A stretch of 64,000 bases of DNA from Streptomyces sp. S4.7 (GTDB taxonomy: Bacteria > Actinomycetota > Actinomycetes > Streptomycetales > Streptomycetaceae). This document shows positions 7,837 to 15,580 of this stretch, one piece after another. Numbering within the stretch: the first letter of the stretch is position 1; every line of letters begins with the position of its first letter. The position numbers were made by a program, and so were the translations under genes. A model generated the notes under the pieces. It worked only from the letters and a program-made list of their open reading frames with translations. It did not search any database and was not told the DNA's origin. Location: positions 6,448,001 to 6,512,000 of the forward strand of contig NZ_CP048397.1 in the NCBI RefSeq assembly GCF_010384365.1, given 5' to 3'.

Positions 7837-8298
7837 ATGTCCGACGACACACAGGTACGCGAGCACAACCGCGCGGTCGTCGCGCGGTACATGAACACCC
7901 GTGGCCAGGATCGCCTCGAGCGTCACCAGCTGTTCACGGAGGACGGCACCGGCGGTCTGTGGACCACCGAGACCGGCGAACCCATCGTCATCAGTGGCCG
8001 GGACACCCTCGGCGAGCACGCCGTCTGGTCGCTGAAGTGCTTCCCGGACTGGAAGTGGATCAACGTCGAGATCTTCGACACGCAGGACCCCGACCGGTTC
8101 TGGGTGGAGTGCGACGGCGAGGGCCAGATCCTGTTCCCGGGCTATCCGGACGGTCACTACCGCAACCACTTCCTGCACTCGTTCCTGTTCGAGAACGGCA
8201 AGATCAAGCAGCAGCGCGAATTCATGAACCCCTGCCAGCAGTTCCGGGCGCTGGGCATCGAGGTCCCGGCGGTCCGCCGGGAGGGCATCCCGACCTGA
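7837..8298 (+). CDS. phzB: PhzA/PhzB-family phenazine condensation protein, copy 2
   Basis: The 153-residue protein aligns throughout with the 3834-4340 product: FTEDGTGGLW, DWKWINVEIFDTQDP, VECDGEGQILFPGYPDGHY, NHFLHSFLF and QQREF with the conserved glutamate. It has the usual PhzB length. It starts the second phenazine sub-operon phzB-C-D-E and is preceded by a 190-base region after the MmpL terminator that probably carries its own promoter. ATG 7837 is preceded by GTGAGG. A weak GCCAAGA-N4-CACAAGT pair at 7695-7712 resembles the operator-like heptamers found elsewhere in the cluster. Confidence 0.87.
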   Translation: MSDDTQVREHNRAVVARYMNTRGQDRLERHQLFTEDGTGGLWTTETGEPIVISGRDTLGEHAVWSLKCFPDWKWINVEIFDTQDPDRFWVECDGEGQILFPGYPDGHYRNHFLHSFLFENGKIKQQREFMNPCQQFRALGIEVPAVRREGIPT

Positions 8299-8343
8299 TG
8301 CCCGCCGTCCGACCGTAGATCCTCGACCACGCAGGGGGAGAAC

Positions 8344-9516
8344 GTGCGTACCGAAGTCCAGGACATCCTCGCTTCACCAGCTCTCCAGCAGCCCCGGTGG
8401 GAGGACGCCGGCCCGGTACGACGGGTACGGGAGACCCTCGCCGCCTCTCCGCCCCTGGTCACCGCCGACGGCGCGGCACGGCTGCGGCGCCTGCTGGCCG
8501 ACGTGGCCACGGGCGGGGCGCATCTCCTCCAGGCCGGCGACTGCGCCGAGGACCCGGCGGAGTCGACGCCGTACCACGTCCGGCGCAAGACCGCCCTGCT
8601 GGACGTGCTCGCCGACACCGTGGCCGCGGTCACCGGGGCACCGGTCCTCCGGGTCGGACGGCTGGCCGGCCAGTTCGCCAAACCCCGCTCCAAACCGGTG
8701 GAGGAGGTGGGCGGCATCACCCTCCCCGTCTTCCGCGGTCACATGGTCAACCGGCCGGAGCCGGACCCCGAACACCGGCGACCGGACCCGCGGGGCATCC
8801 TCCGCTGCTACCGGGCCGCCCAGGATGTGGTGCGGGAGCTGGCCGCCGTCAACGCCGGCCGCCCGGACGCCGAACACGTGTGGACGAGCCACGAGGCGCT
8901 GCTCTTCGACTTCGAGGCACCGATGCTCAGGCCCGTCGACGACGGCGGGCTGTACCTCGGCTCGGCGCACCTGCCGTGGATCGGTGAGCGGACGCGCCGG
9001 CCGGACGGCGTCCATGTCCGCATGCTCGCCGGCATCGTCAACCCGGTCGCCTGCAAGGTCGGTCCGGGCACCACGACCGAGGACATCACGGCGCTCGCCG
9101 CCCGGCTCGATCCGCTGCGGCTGCCCGGCCGGCTCGTCCTGATCGCACGCATGGGCACCGGATTCGTGTCGAGCCGACTGCCCCCGCTGGTGGCGGCCGT
9201 ACGGGCGGGCGGACACCCCGCGGTCTGGCTCTGCGACCCCATGCACGGCAACACCATCACCAGTCCCGGCGGATACAAGACCCGGCTGCTGGACGCGATG
9301 ACCGCCGAGGTGCACGGCTTCGGTGACGCCATGGCGGCGGCCGACGGCGTCAACGGCGGCCTGCACCTGGAAGTGACCCCGGACGACGTCACCGAGTGCG
9401 CCGCCGATGTCTCGGGGCTCGGCACGGTGGGCGAGAGGCACACCAGCTTCTGCGACCCCCGGCTCAATCCGGGCCAGGCACTGCACCTCGTCTCGGCGTG
9501 GACCAAGACGCTCTGA
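8344..9516 (+). CDS. phzC: PhzC, class II DAHP synthase
   Basis: The 390-residue protein is a plant-type (class II) 3-deoxy-D-arabino-heptulosonate-7-phosphate synthase. Visible signatures are LLQAGDCAE (about 60-68), VLRVGRLAGQFAKPRS (about 101-116), HVWTSHEALL (about 178-187), KVGPGTTTEDI (about 239-249) and WLCDPMHGNT (about 298-307). These contribute metal and phosphate ligands. It feeds erythrose-4-phosphate and PEP into the shikimate pathway for phenazine supply. It is shorter than primary AroF class II enzymes, as expected for PhzC, which lacks the N-terminal regulatory extension. GTG 8344 follows AGGGGGAG. Confidence 0.9.
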   Translation: MRTEVQDILASPALQQPRWEDAGPVRRVRETLAASPPLVTADGAARLRRLLADVATGGAHLLQAGDCAEDPAESTPYHVRRKTALLDVLADTVAAVTGAPVLRVGRLAGQFAKPRSKPVEEVGGITLPVFRGHMVNRPEPDPEHRRPDPRGILRCYRAAQDVVRELAAVNAGRPDAEHVWTSHEALLFDFEAPMLRPVDDGGLYLGSAHLPWIGERTRRPDGVHVRMLAGIVNPVACKVGPGTTTEDITALAARLDPLRLPGRLVLIARMGTGFVSSRLPPLVAAVRAGGHPAVWLCDPMHGNTITSPGGYKTRLLDAMTAEVHGFGDAMAAADGVNGGLHLEVTPDDVTECAADVSGLGTVGERHTSFCDPRLNPGQALHLVSAWTKTL

Positions 9517-9631
9517 GCGACACCGCCGTGGTGCCGGACGCCCCGAAGTGCCCGCACGGCGCCGCCCGTTCCCCTCCGCATCCCGTTCCCCCCACCGCCT
9601 TTGAAGCCCCCTGCTCGAAAGGAGCCGACCG

Positions 9632-10255
9632 GTGCTTGGCATACCTGTCATCGCCCCGTACGTCCTGCCGACGGCGGACAGCCTGCCGGCCAACGTGGCC
9701 GGCTGGAAACCGGACCCCGAGCGCGCGGCGCTGGTGGTCCACGACATGCAGCGCTTCTTCCTCCGCCCGGTGCCCGAGCCACTGCGCTCCCAACTCATCG
9801 ACAACGCCGTGCTGTTACGCAAACGGTCCGCCGAACTCGGCGTCCCGGTCGCCTACTCGGCGCAGCCCGGCGGGATGACACAGCAGGAGCGCGGACTGCT
9901 CCGGGACTTCTGGGGCCCGGGCATGCTCACCGCCGCCGGGGACCGGGAGGTCGTGCCGGAACTCGCCCCCGCCGACGGCGACTGGCTGCTGGTCAAGCGG
10001 CGTTACAGTGCCTTCTTCCGGTCCGACCTGCTGGAGAGGATGCGGGCCGCGAACCGGGACCAGCTCGTGCTGTGCGGCGTCTATGCCCACATCGGCGTAC
10101 TGGCCACCGCGATCGACGCGTACAGCCACGACATCCAGGTGTTCCTGGCCGCCGACGCCGTCGCCGACTTCTGCGCCGAACGGCACCGTACCGCCCTGGA
10201 GTTCGTGGCCCAGCGGTGCGGCATGGTCGTCCCGAGCGCGGAGGTGTTCGGATGA
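9632..10255 (+). CDS. phzD: PhzD, isochorismatase-family ADIC hydrolase
   Basis: The 207-residue protein of the isochorismatase-like hydrolase fold cleaves pyruvate from 2-amino-2-deoxyisochorismate to give trans-2,3-dihydro-3-hydroxyanthranilate. The catalytic aspartate lies in ALVVHDMQRFFL (about 35-46), the lysine in LLVKRRYSAFF (about 120-130), and CGVYAHIGVLATA replaces the cysteine-containing motif of other superfamily members. GTG 9632 is preceded by AAAGGAG. Its TGA overlaps the phzE start as ATGA, indicating translational coupling. Confidence 0.92.
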   Translation: MLGIPVIAPYVLPTADSLPANVAGWKPDPERAALVVHDMQRFFLRPVPEPLRSQLIDNAVLLRKRSAELGVPVAYSAQPGGMTQQERGLLRDFWGPGMLTAAGDREVVPELAPADGDWLLVKRRYSAFFRSDLLERMRAANRDQLVLCGVYAHIGVLATAIDAYSHDIQVFLAADAVADFCAERHRTALEFVAQRCGMVVPSAEVFG

Positions 10256-12231
10256 ACGCCCGTCACGGCGAGCGGCGGGTCCCGGACCCCGGCACCACCG
10301 GCGTACCGGCCGGGCGGGGCGAACCCGGTCTGCTCGACCGGGTGCTGGCCGGACCCACACCGCCCGACTTCGCTCTGCTGCACCGGCCGGAGACGGGCAC
10401 CCCGGGCACGGTCGACCTCCTGCTGGGCGACGTCACGCACCCCGCCTCGCTGGACCGGCTGCCGCTGCCGGATCCCATGCGCCCGCCGGCCGCCACGACA
10501 CACGGCGCGCTGGTTCTGGTGCCCTACCGGCAGCTCGCCGAACGGGGTTTCGCCGCCCCGGACGACGGGGCGCCCCTCATCGCCCTCACCGTCACGGAGC
10601 AGGCCGTCCTGCCGTTGGCGCAGACCCTGACCCGGCTGCCCGGCACCCCGGTCGCCCTCTCCGGGCAGCGCTTCGACCTGTCCGACGACGAGTACGCCGA
10701 GGTGGTGAGGCGCGTCGTGGCCGAGGAGATCGGCACCGGCGAGGGCGCCAACTTCGTCATCAAGCGCACGCTCCTGGCCGACCTCGGCGGCGATTCGGCG
10801 CACACCGCGCTGGCCGTCTTCCGGCGGCTCGTCGCGCTGGAGCCCAGCGCCTACTGGACGTTCGTCATCCATGTGAACGGCCGGACGTTCGTCGGGGCCA
10901 CCCCGGAGCGCCACATCTCGGTGCGTGAGGGCCACGCCGTGATGAACCCCATCAGCGGCACCTACCGCTACCCGCCCGGCGGATCGACCCTGGACGGCCT
11001 CACCGCGTTCCTCGGTGACCGCAAGGAGACCGACGAGCTGTACATGGTGCTCGACGAGGAGCTGAAGACGATGTCCCGGATCTGCGAGGACGGCGGCCGG
11101 CTCACCGGCCCCGCCCTCAAGGAGATGGCGCGGCTCGCCCACACCGAGTACTTCATCGAGGGACGTACCCGCCGGGACGTACGGGAGATCCTGCGCGAGA
11201 CCCTGTTCGCGCCGACCGTCATGGGCGGTCCGGTGGAGAGCGCGGCCCGGGTCATCGCCCGCCACGAGCCCGGGGGGCGCGGCTACTACAGCGGAGTCGC
11301 CGCGCTGATCAGCGACGAGCCGTCGGGCGGGCGTTCGATGGACTCGGCCATACTGATCCGCACCGCCGACATCGCTCGAGACGGTCGTCTGTCACTCGCC
11401 GTCGGAGCGACCTTGGTGCGCCATTCGTCGCCGGCGGCGGAAGCGGCGGAGACCCGGGCCAAGGCGGCCGGGCTGCTCGACGCCCTGGGCGCGGGTCCCG
11501 GTTCGGATCCGCTCGCGGGGCCGGCCCCCGTCGTCGCCCGCCGCTTCGCGGATCATCCGGTGGTACGGGACGCCCTGCGCGCCCGTAACACCGGCATCGC
11601 CGACTTCTGGCTGGCGTCCACGGCCTCCCGGCCGCTGAGCGTGCCCGAGCTGGAGGGGCTGAAGATCCTGGTGGTCGACGCCGAGGACGCGTTCACCGCC
11701 ATGATGGTGCAGCAGCTGGAAGCACTCGGGCCCACCGCGGAGGTGCTGCGCTACGACCAGCCGTACGCCCTCGACGGGTACGACCTCGTCATCATGGGGC
11801 CCGGCCCGGGTGACCCCCTCGCCGTCGACGATCCGAAGATCGCGGCGCTGGACGCGGCCGTGGAGAGGCTGCTGGCCGACCGTATCCCCTTCCTGGCGGT
11901 CTGCCTGAGCCACCAGGTGCTCAGCCGCAGGCTCGGCTTCGACCTGTCGCGGCGGGCCGAGCCCAACCAGGGCGTGCAGCGCTCCATCGACCTCTTCGGC
12001 CGGCCCGAACGGGTCGGCTACTACAACACCTTCGCCGCCGTCAGCCGCACCGGCCACCGCGATGTGCCGGGGGTGGGACCGGTACGGGTCAGCGGGGACC
12101 CGGACACCGGAGAGGTGGACATGCTCCGCGGTCCGCACTTCGCCTCCTTCCAGTTCCACGCCGAGTCGGTGCTGACCGTCGACGGGCCCCGGCTGTTCGC
12201 CGACGCGCTGCGGGGCGTGCTCGACAGCTGA
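10252..12231 (+). CDS. phzE: PhzE, 2-amino-2-deoxyisochorismate synthase (fused TrpE/GATase)
   Basis: The 659-residue fusion carries an anthranilate-synthase-like chorismate-binding domain (about 30-420), with NPISGTYRYPPGG, KETDELYMVLDEELKTMSRI and GPVESAARVI motifs. A class I glutamine amidotransferase domain follows (about 465-655), with nucleophile Cys in PFLAVCLSHQVLSRRLG and the FHAE histidine near the end. It makes ADIC from chorismate and glutamine, the committed phenazine step. The start is ATG 10252 inside the phzD stop; an open frame extends upstream through phzD but is a shadow. It is the last gene before the bidirectional terminator, and no phzF follows. Confidence 0.93.
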   Translation: MNARHGERRVPDPGTTGVPAGRGEPGLLDRVLAGPTPPDFALLHRPETGTPGTVDLLLGDVTHPASLDRLPLPDPMRPPAATTHGALVLVPYRQLAERGFAAPDDGAPLIALTVTEQAVLPLAQTLTRLPGTPVALSGQRFDLSDDEYAEVVRRVVAEEIGTGEGANFVIKRTLLADLGGDSAHTALAVFRRLVALEPSAYWTFVIHVNGRTFVGATPERHISVREGHAVMNPISGTYRYPPGGSTLDGLTAFLGDRKETDELYMVLDEELKTMSRICEDGGRLTGPALKEMARLAHTEYFIEGRTRRDVREILRETLFAPTVMGGPVESAARVIARHEPGGRGYYSGVAALISDEPSGGRSMDSAILIRTADIARDGRLSLAVGATLVRHSSPAAEAAETRAKAAGLLDALGAGPGSDPLAGPAPVVARRFADHPVVRDALRARNTGIADFWLASTASRPLSVPELEGLKILVVDAEDAFTAMMVQQLEALGPTAEVLRYDQPYALDGYDLVIMGPGPGDPLAVDDPKIAALDAAVERLLADRIPFLAVCLSHQVLSRRLGFDLSRRAEPNQGVQRSIDLFGRPERVGYYNTFAAVSRTGHRDVPGVGPVRVSGDPDTGEVDMLRGPHFASFQFHAESVLTVDGPRLFADALRGVLDS

Positions 12232-12298
12232 GGCACAGGACGCAGGGGACGCGCACCCTCGCTCCCGCGAGTGGTGCGCGTCCCCTGCGTCCTGTGCC
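12232..12298. terminator. Bidirectional terminator between convergent phzE and prenyltransferase 2
   Basis: The 26 bases at 12232-12257 are the exact reverse complement of 12273-12298, with a further CTCG/CGAG stem inside the 15-base loop. The hairpin lies directly after the phzE stop and 10 bases past the stop of the facing gene, so it can end transcription from both sides. Confidence 0.9.
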
Positions 12299-12308
12299 CG
12301 GCGCCGCT

Positions 12309-13226
12309 CTAGTCCTCCAGAGCGTCGAACGCCTTCACCAACTTCCGCTGGTGATCGCTGATCTGGTAGTACGAGCCGAGCTTGATGTATTCCTTGGTGG
12401 GCGAAACAGCGAGACCGTAAATGAGCGTACGACTCTCTCCGGCGTACGCGTACGGCGCGTTGTTCGCGTACTTCGAGAACAGGGCGACATCCGATTCGAC
12501 CCGGGTGGGTGCCAGCGTCGGATCCGTGCTTATCACGGCGAAGCAGATCCGCTCGATCCTCGACGAATCCCAGCTGAGGGTCGGATAGACCGCGAACGAC
12601 TTCTTCACGAATTCCAGCCCCTCCTCGCTCGGCTCCCGCAGCCCCATCTCGCGGAGCATCGACCGGACCGTCTCCGGTTCGAGGGAGTCCGCGGGAATGT
12701 CACCGCAGTACAGATTCACCTGTTTGCGCTGGTAGTCGATCGAAATTCCCTGCACCTTGTCCAGACCGTACCGGGCGAAGAGTTCGGCGTTCTCCGCGAC
12801 GGCCGGCGGCATGGACGGTACGGCGACGAGCTTCGACAGATCCAGCAAGTCGTTGATGGGGAAGGCCGCGTAGGTCTTCTTGAAGCCGCCGGAGACCTCG
12901 CCGTCGACGCCGTACATGGCGACGGGGCACCGCTCCCCGGTGTCCGAGAGCAAGGAGGCGATGGGATGGTCCGTCTCCGTCGGGATGCCCGTCGACGGAC
13001 CGAAGGCGTACGGATCGACGTCCCCCGAAGGGATCGTGAAGCTGAAGTCGAGCTCCGCGGAGTGGTCGCCGCCGGACATCGAGAAGACGATCACCGAATC
13101 GGCGAGTGCCTCCTTGTACGCGGTCAGGATCGGCAGGATCTTCTCTCGTGCGCAGGTCAGGTCTAGCAGCCCAGCGGCTCTCTCCATGGCCGAGTAGACG
13201 CGTTCGACGTCAGCGGCTCCGGACAT
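12309..13226 (-). CDS. ABBA-type aromatic (phenazine) prenyltransferase, copy 2
   Basis: The 305-residue protein is a paralogue of the 669-1574 product. It shares TETDHPIASLL, the Gly-Gly-Phe-Lys-Lys-Thr motif, PSMPPAVAENAELFARYGLD and PTLSWDSSRIERICFAV. Its PSMPPAVAENAELF stretch is particularly like the dihydrophenazine prenyltransferases PpzP/EpzP as I remember them. ATG 13226 (MSGAADVERVY) is chosen over upstream in-frame starts because the upstream 24 codons lack family similarity. It lies downstream of the terpene cyclase on the same strand, with its own operator-like element 119-158 bases upstream. Two divergent prenyltransferases suggest two prenylation steps or two chain lengths. Confidence 0.88.
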   Translation of the reverse strand: MSGAADVERVYSAMERAAGLLDLTCAREKILPILTAYKEALADSVIVFSMSGGDHSAELDFSFTIPSGDVDPYAFGPSTGIPTETDHPIASLLSDTGERCPVAMYGVDGEVSGGFKKTYAAFPINDLLDLSKLVAVPSMPPAVAENAELFARYGLDKVQGISIDYQRKQVNLYCGDIPADSLEPETVRSMLREMGLREPSEEGLEFVKKSFAVYPTLSWDSSRIERICFAVISTDPTLAPTRVESDVALFSKYANNAPYAYAGESRTLIYGLAVSPTKEYIKLGSYYQISDHQRKLVKAFDALED

Positions 13227-13344
13227 TGAATCCCCCACATGTCGGTCTTGGATGTCTGGTTCGATCGGGCCGGTCGGCCGCCGGTGCACGAGGAACATCG
13301 CCGTGGCGGTCCCGGCGCTCGACGTTTCCCAGTCTGGCTCCGCA

Positions 13345-13384
13345 CCTTGGCCCCCACTGTGGCGCGAGTTGGCGCCTACTTGGC
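13345..13384 (-). promoter_or_regulatory. Direct-heptamer operator-like element (site 2)
   Basis: On the plus strand CCTTGGC (13345), AGTTGGC (13367) and ACTTGGC (13378) repeat the 0-22-33 spacing of site 1, with a weaker ACTGTGG at 13356. Read towards the prenyltransferase 2 gene, the last heptamer is followed 8 bases later by CAGACT (13336-13331), a plausible -10. An 8-base offset is the arrangement described for SARP-activated promoters. Confidence 0.45.
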
Positions 13385-13391
13385 GGCGCGC

Positions 13392-15041
13392 TCAAGCCAC
13401 CCCCTGGAGCCGGGCCGCCGCGCCCTGGACCCGGGAACGGACGTGGCCGAAGGCCAGGAGCACGGGAATGTCGGTGAGGACGGGCAGATGGTAGGAGAAC
13501 GGACGGGGGCCGACCATGTCGGGCGGGCCGCCGTAGCCGCCGTCCGCCTGCTGCCGTGCCAGCAGCCAGGACAGGGCGCGCCCGACGGGGCGGGCCTCGG
13601 CCCCGTAGCACAGCGTGATCAGCCCGTAGGCCGTGCTGATGTCGTCGCTGGGATCACCGGGCTGCATGCCCCAGCCGCCGTCGTTGTTCTGCGTTTCGTA
13701 CACCGAGCGCTCGATCCGCTCGGCCACACCGGCCGTACGGCGGTCGCGCGGGTCCGCGGTGCACGCGGCGAGACGCGCGCGGAACATCGTGTGCAGGCGG
13801 CTGCGGCTCCACCCCGGCTCGAAACCGCCGTCGGGCAACTGGCTGTCGGCGAGGAACGCCAGGGCGCGCTCCCGCGCGGGTGCGGTGGAGGGATGCGGGG
13901 CGAGCGCGTTGACGGCCGCGGCCGTCATGCACGGCTCGGAGGTGGCGCCGGCGACGTACGTCGGGAAGCCGCCGTCGGCGCCCTGGACGGCCAGCAGCGC
14001 GTCCACGCCGCGCCGCACGGTGCCGCCGAAGGCGACCGGATCGATCTCCTGGAGGAGTTCCAGGATGCACGAGGTGCAGTCGACATCGTTCTGCGCCACA
14101 TCGGGGCCGATGGACCAGCCGCCGCTGAGCGTGGCACCACGGGAGAGGGAACGGCACAGGGAGCGCCGCGAGTCGTCGACCTGATGGGAGGCGAGCATCT
14201 TCGCCATGGCCATGGGCACGTCCGGTCCGGCTCCGGCCGCGGTCAGCGCTATCGCGGCCGTCGACGTGCACCAGTTCCGCATCTCCAGCACGAACGGGAA
14301 GCCGCCGTCCGCGCGCTGGTGCCGCAGCAGTGTCTCCAGGCCGACGCGCACCGTCGTCTCCTGCCCCGGAACGCCGGCGAGCGCGTGCAGCGACAGCAGG
14401 TCCAGCAGGACGTACCCCTCCCAGACCTTCGCCGCCGGCCGGATGCTGCTCAGCGTGCGCAGCGCGGCGTCGCCGGCCCCGTTGCTGACCCCCGTGGCGG
14501 AGGCGAGGATCAGCGTCACCGAAGCCTGCTGGACGGCCGCCCAGGAGTGGATGGGGTCGGTGGGCGCCCTCTCGTCGGCCGCCGGTACGACGCCGGGCGG
14601 CAGCGGGCACCCGAGCACCGACAGCACGGCGTACAGCATCCGGCGACGGCGGGCGGAGATGAACTCCGGTGCGGCGCCGAGCAGGGCGTCGGTCAGCTTG
14701 TCGATCAGGTCGGCGTCACCGGCGGACGCCCGGTCGGCGGCCCGCGCGACGGCGAGCGTGGCGAGGACGCGGTCGAACTCCTGCGGAGTGTCGAGGTGCG
14801 CCTTGAGGAAGGCGAGCGCGCTGTCCCGAGCCGGTGAGTTCACACCGGTACGTGTCATCAGCGTCAGCGCGAGCGCCGTCTCCAGTACCCGGCTCCGGCA
14901 TTCCTCGCGTATCGCGCCGCCGGAATCGACCCTGCCGCTGACATGTGCGATCAGTCCGGATGTGGCCTGGCGGACGTGATCCGGGTCAACTTCCGCGGGC
15001 CACGGAATCGGGGCCGAACGCGGTGCATTCGGTGATCTCAT
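13392..15041 (-). CDS. Squalene-hopene-cyclase-like class II terpene cyclase
   Basis: This 549-residue protein of the prenyltransferase/squalene-cyclase alpha-barrel repeat family has at least five QW-like repeats: HQRADGGFPF, QGADGGFPTY, SQLPDGGFEPGWS, QNNDGGWGMQPGD and QQADGGYGGPPD. NDVDCTSCI in the middle occupies the position of the class II DxDD acid motif but reads D-V-D-C-T, so the second half is altered. It is shorter than true squalene-hopene cyclases (about 630), as are bacterial meroterpenoid cyclases. ATG 15041 is chosen because AGGAG lies 6 bases upstream. It probably cyclises a prenyl chain, either free diphosphate or already on the phenazine. Substrate is unknown, and a non-catalytic role is possible given the motif change. 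Confidence 0.75.
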   Translation of the reverse strand: MRSPNAPRSAPIPWPAEVDPDHVRQATSGLIAHVSGRVDSGGAIREECRSRVLETALALTLMTRTGVNSPARDSALAFLKAHLDTPQEFDRVLATLAVARAADRASAGDADLIDKLTDALLGAAPEFISARRRRMLYAVLSVLGCPLPPGVVPAADERAPTDPIHSWAAVQQASVTLILASATGVSNGAGDAALRTLSSIRPAAKVWEGYVLLDLLSLHALAGVPGQETTVRVGLETLLRHQRADGGFPFVLEMRNWCTSTAAIALTAAGAGPDVPMAMAKMLASHQVDDSRRSLCRSLSRGATLSGGWSIGPDVAQNDVDCTSCILELLQEIDPVAFGGTVRRGVDALLAVQGADGGFPTYVAGATSEPCMTAAAVNALAPHPSTAPARERALAFLADSQLPDGGFEPGWSRSRLHTMFRARLAACTADPRDRRTAGVAERIERSVYETQNNDGGWGMQPGDPSDDISTAYGLITLCYGAEARPVGRALSWLLARQQADGGYGGPPDMVGPRPFSYHLPVLTDIPVLLAFGHVRSRVQGAAARLQGVA

Positions 15042-15580
15042 GCCATGCTCCTGTCTGGATGCCTGGGCTCGGTGATGAGTCGCGTGCCATGACCGCCCGG
15101 TCGCGGAAAGCCCCGGGAACGGCACGTCGAATCGCGAACGGATTGCTCATCGAGGCGACGGCGGTACACATGCGCCGTGGGAATCAATGGGGCGGCGTCC
15201 CCCGACTGTGGCGCTCCATACAGCGAAGGTTCGGCCACGGAGCTTGGTCGGCACTGTTCCGCGACTTGGCGCCGACTTGCCAACAACTCGCGGCGGTCAC
15301 AACCGGCGTGGGTGAACCCGGAATCGATGAATGGAAATTGCCGAATCACATCGGCCGCGAATGCTCTCCCGGTGTTCCGGAGCCGGCGTTCCGAGTCGCC
15401 GGACACCGGTCGGTCGGCCGCGAGGAGGCTGTCGCGGTGCGCGGCGCCGGGCCGCCGCGACCCGCGCGACCGGCAGGCCGTGTGGAGGATCTCCGTTCGG
15501 CGTGGCGGTGGTTGGGGAGGTCCCGCGAGTCTCTCCGCCCCCCTCCCGTCCGCGATCGAGGGGTGTGGGAGCGTGAGCGG
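15042..15580. other. Intergenic region between the divergent cyclase and pcaL genes
   Basis: This 539-base divergent promoter region holds the third heptamer element at 15242-15281. Several open frames cross it but are shadows without start signals or domains. GGGAG at about 15567 serves the pcaL GTG start. Confidence 0.55.
15242..15281 (-). promoter_or_regulatory. Direct-heptamer operator-like element (site 3)
   Basis: GCTTGGT (15242), ACTTGGC (15264) and ACTTGCC (15275) on the plus strand have exactly the same 22 and 11 base steps as sites 1 and 2, with a weak ACTGTTC at 15253. It lies 201-240 bases upstream of the terpene cyclase start and about 300 upstream of pcaL. Confidence 0.42.

Noticed and set aside
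14945..15580. An N-terminal extension of PcaL upstream of GTG 15581.
   Set aside because: The extension overlaps the divergent cyclase gene and regulatory element, is low complexity, and the hydrolase domain is complete without it.
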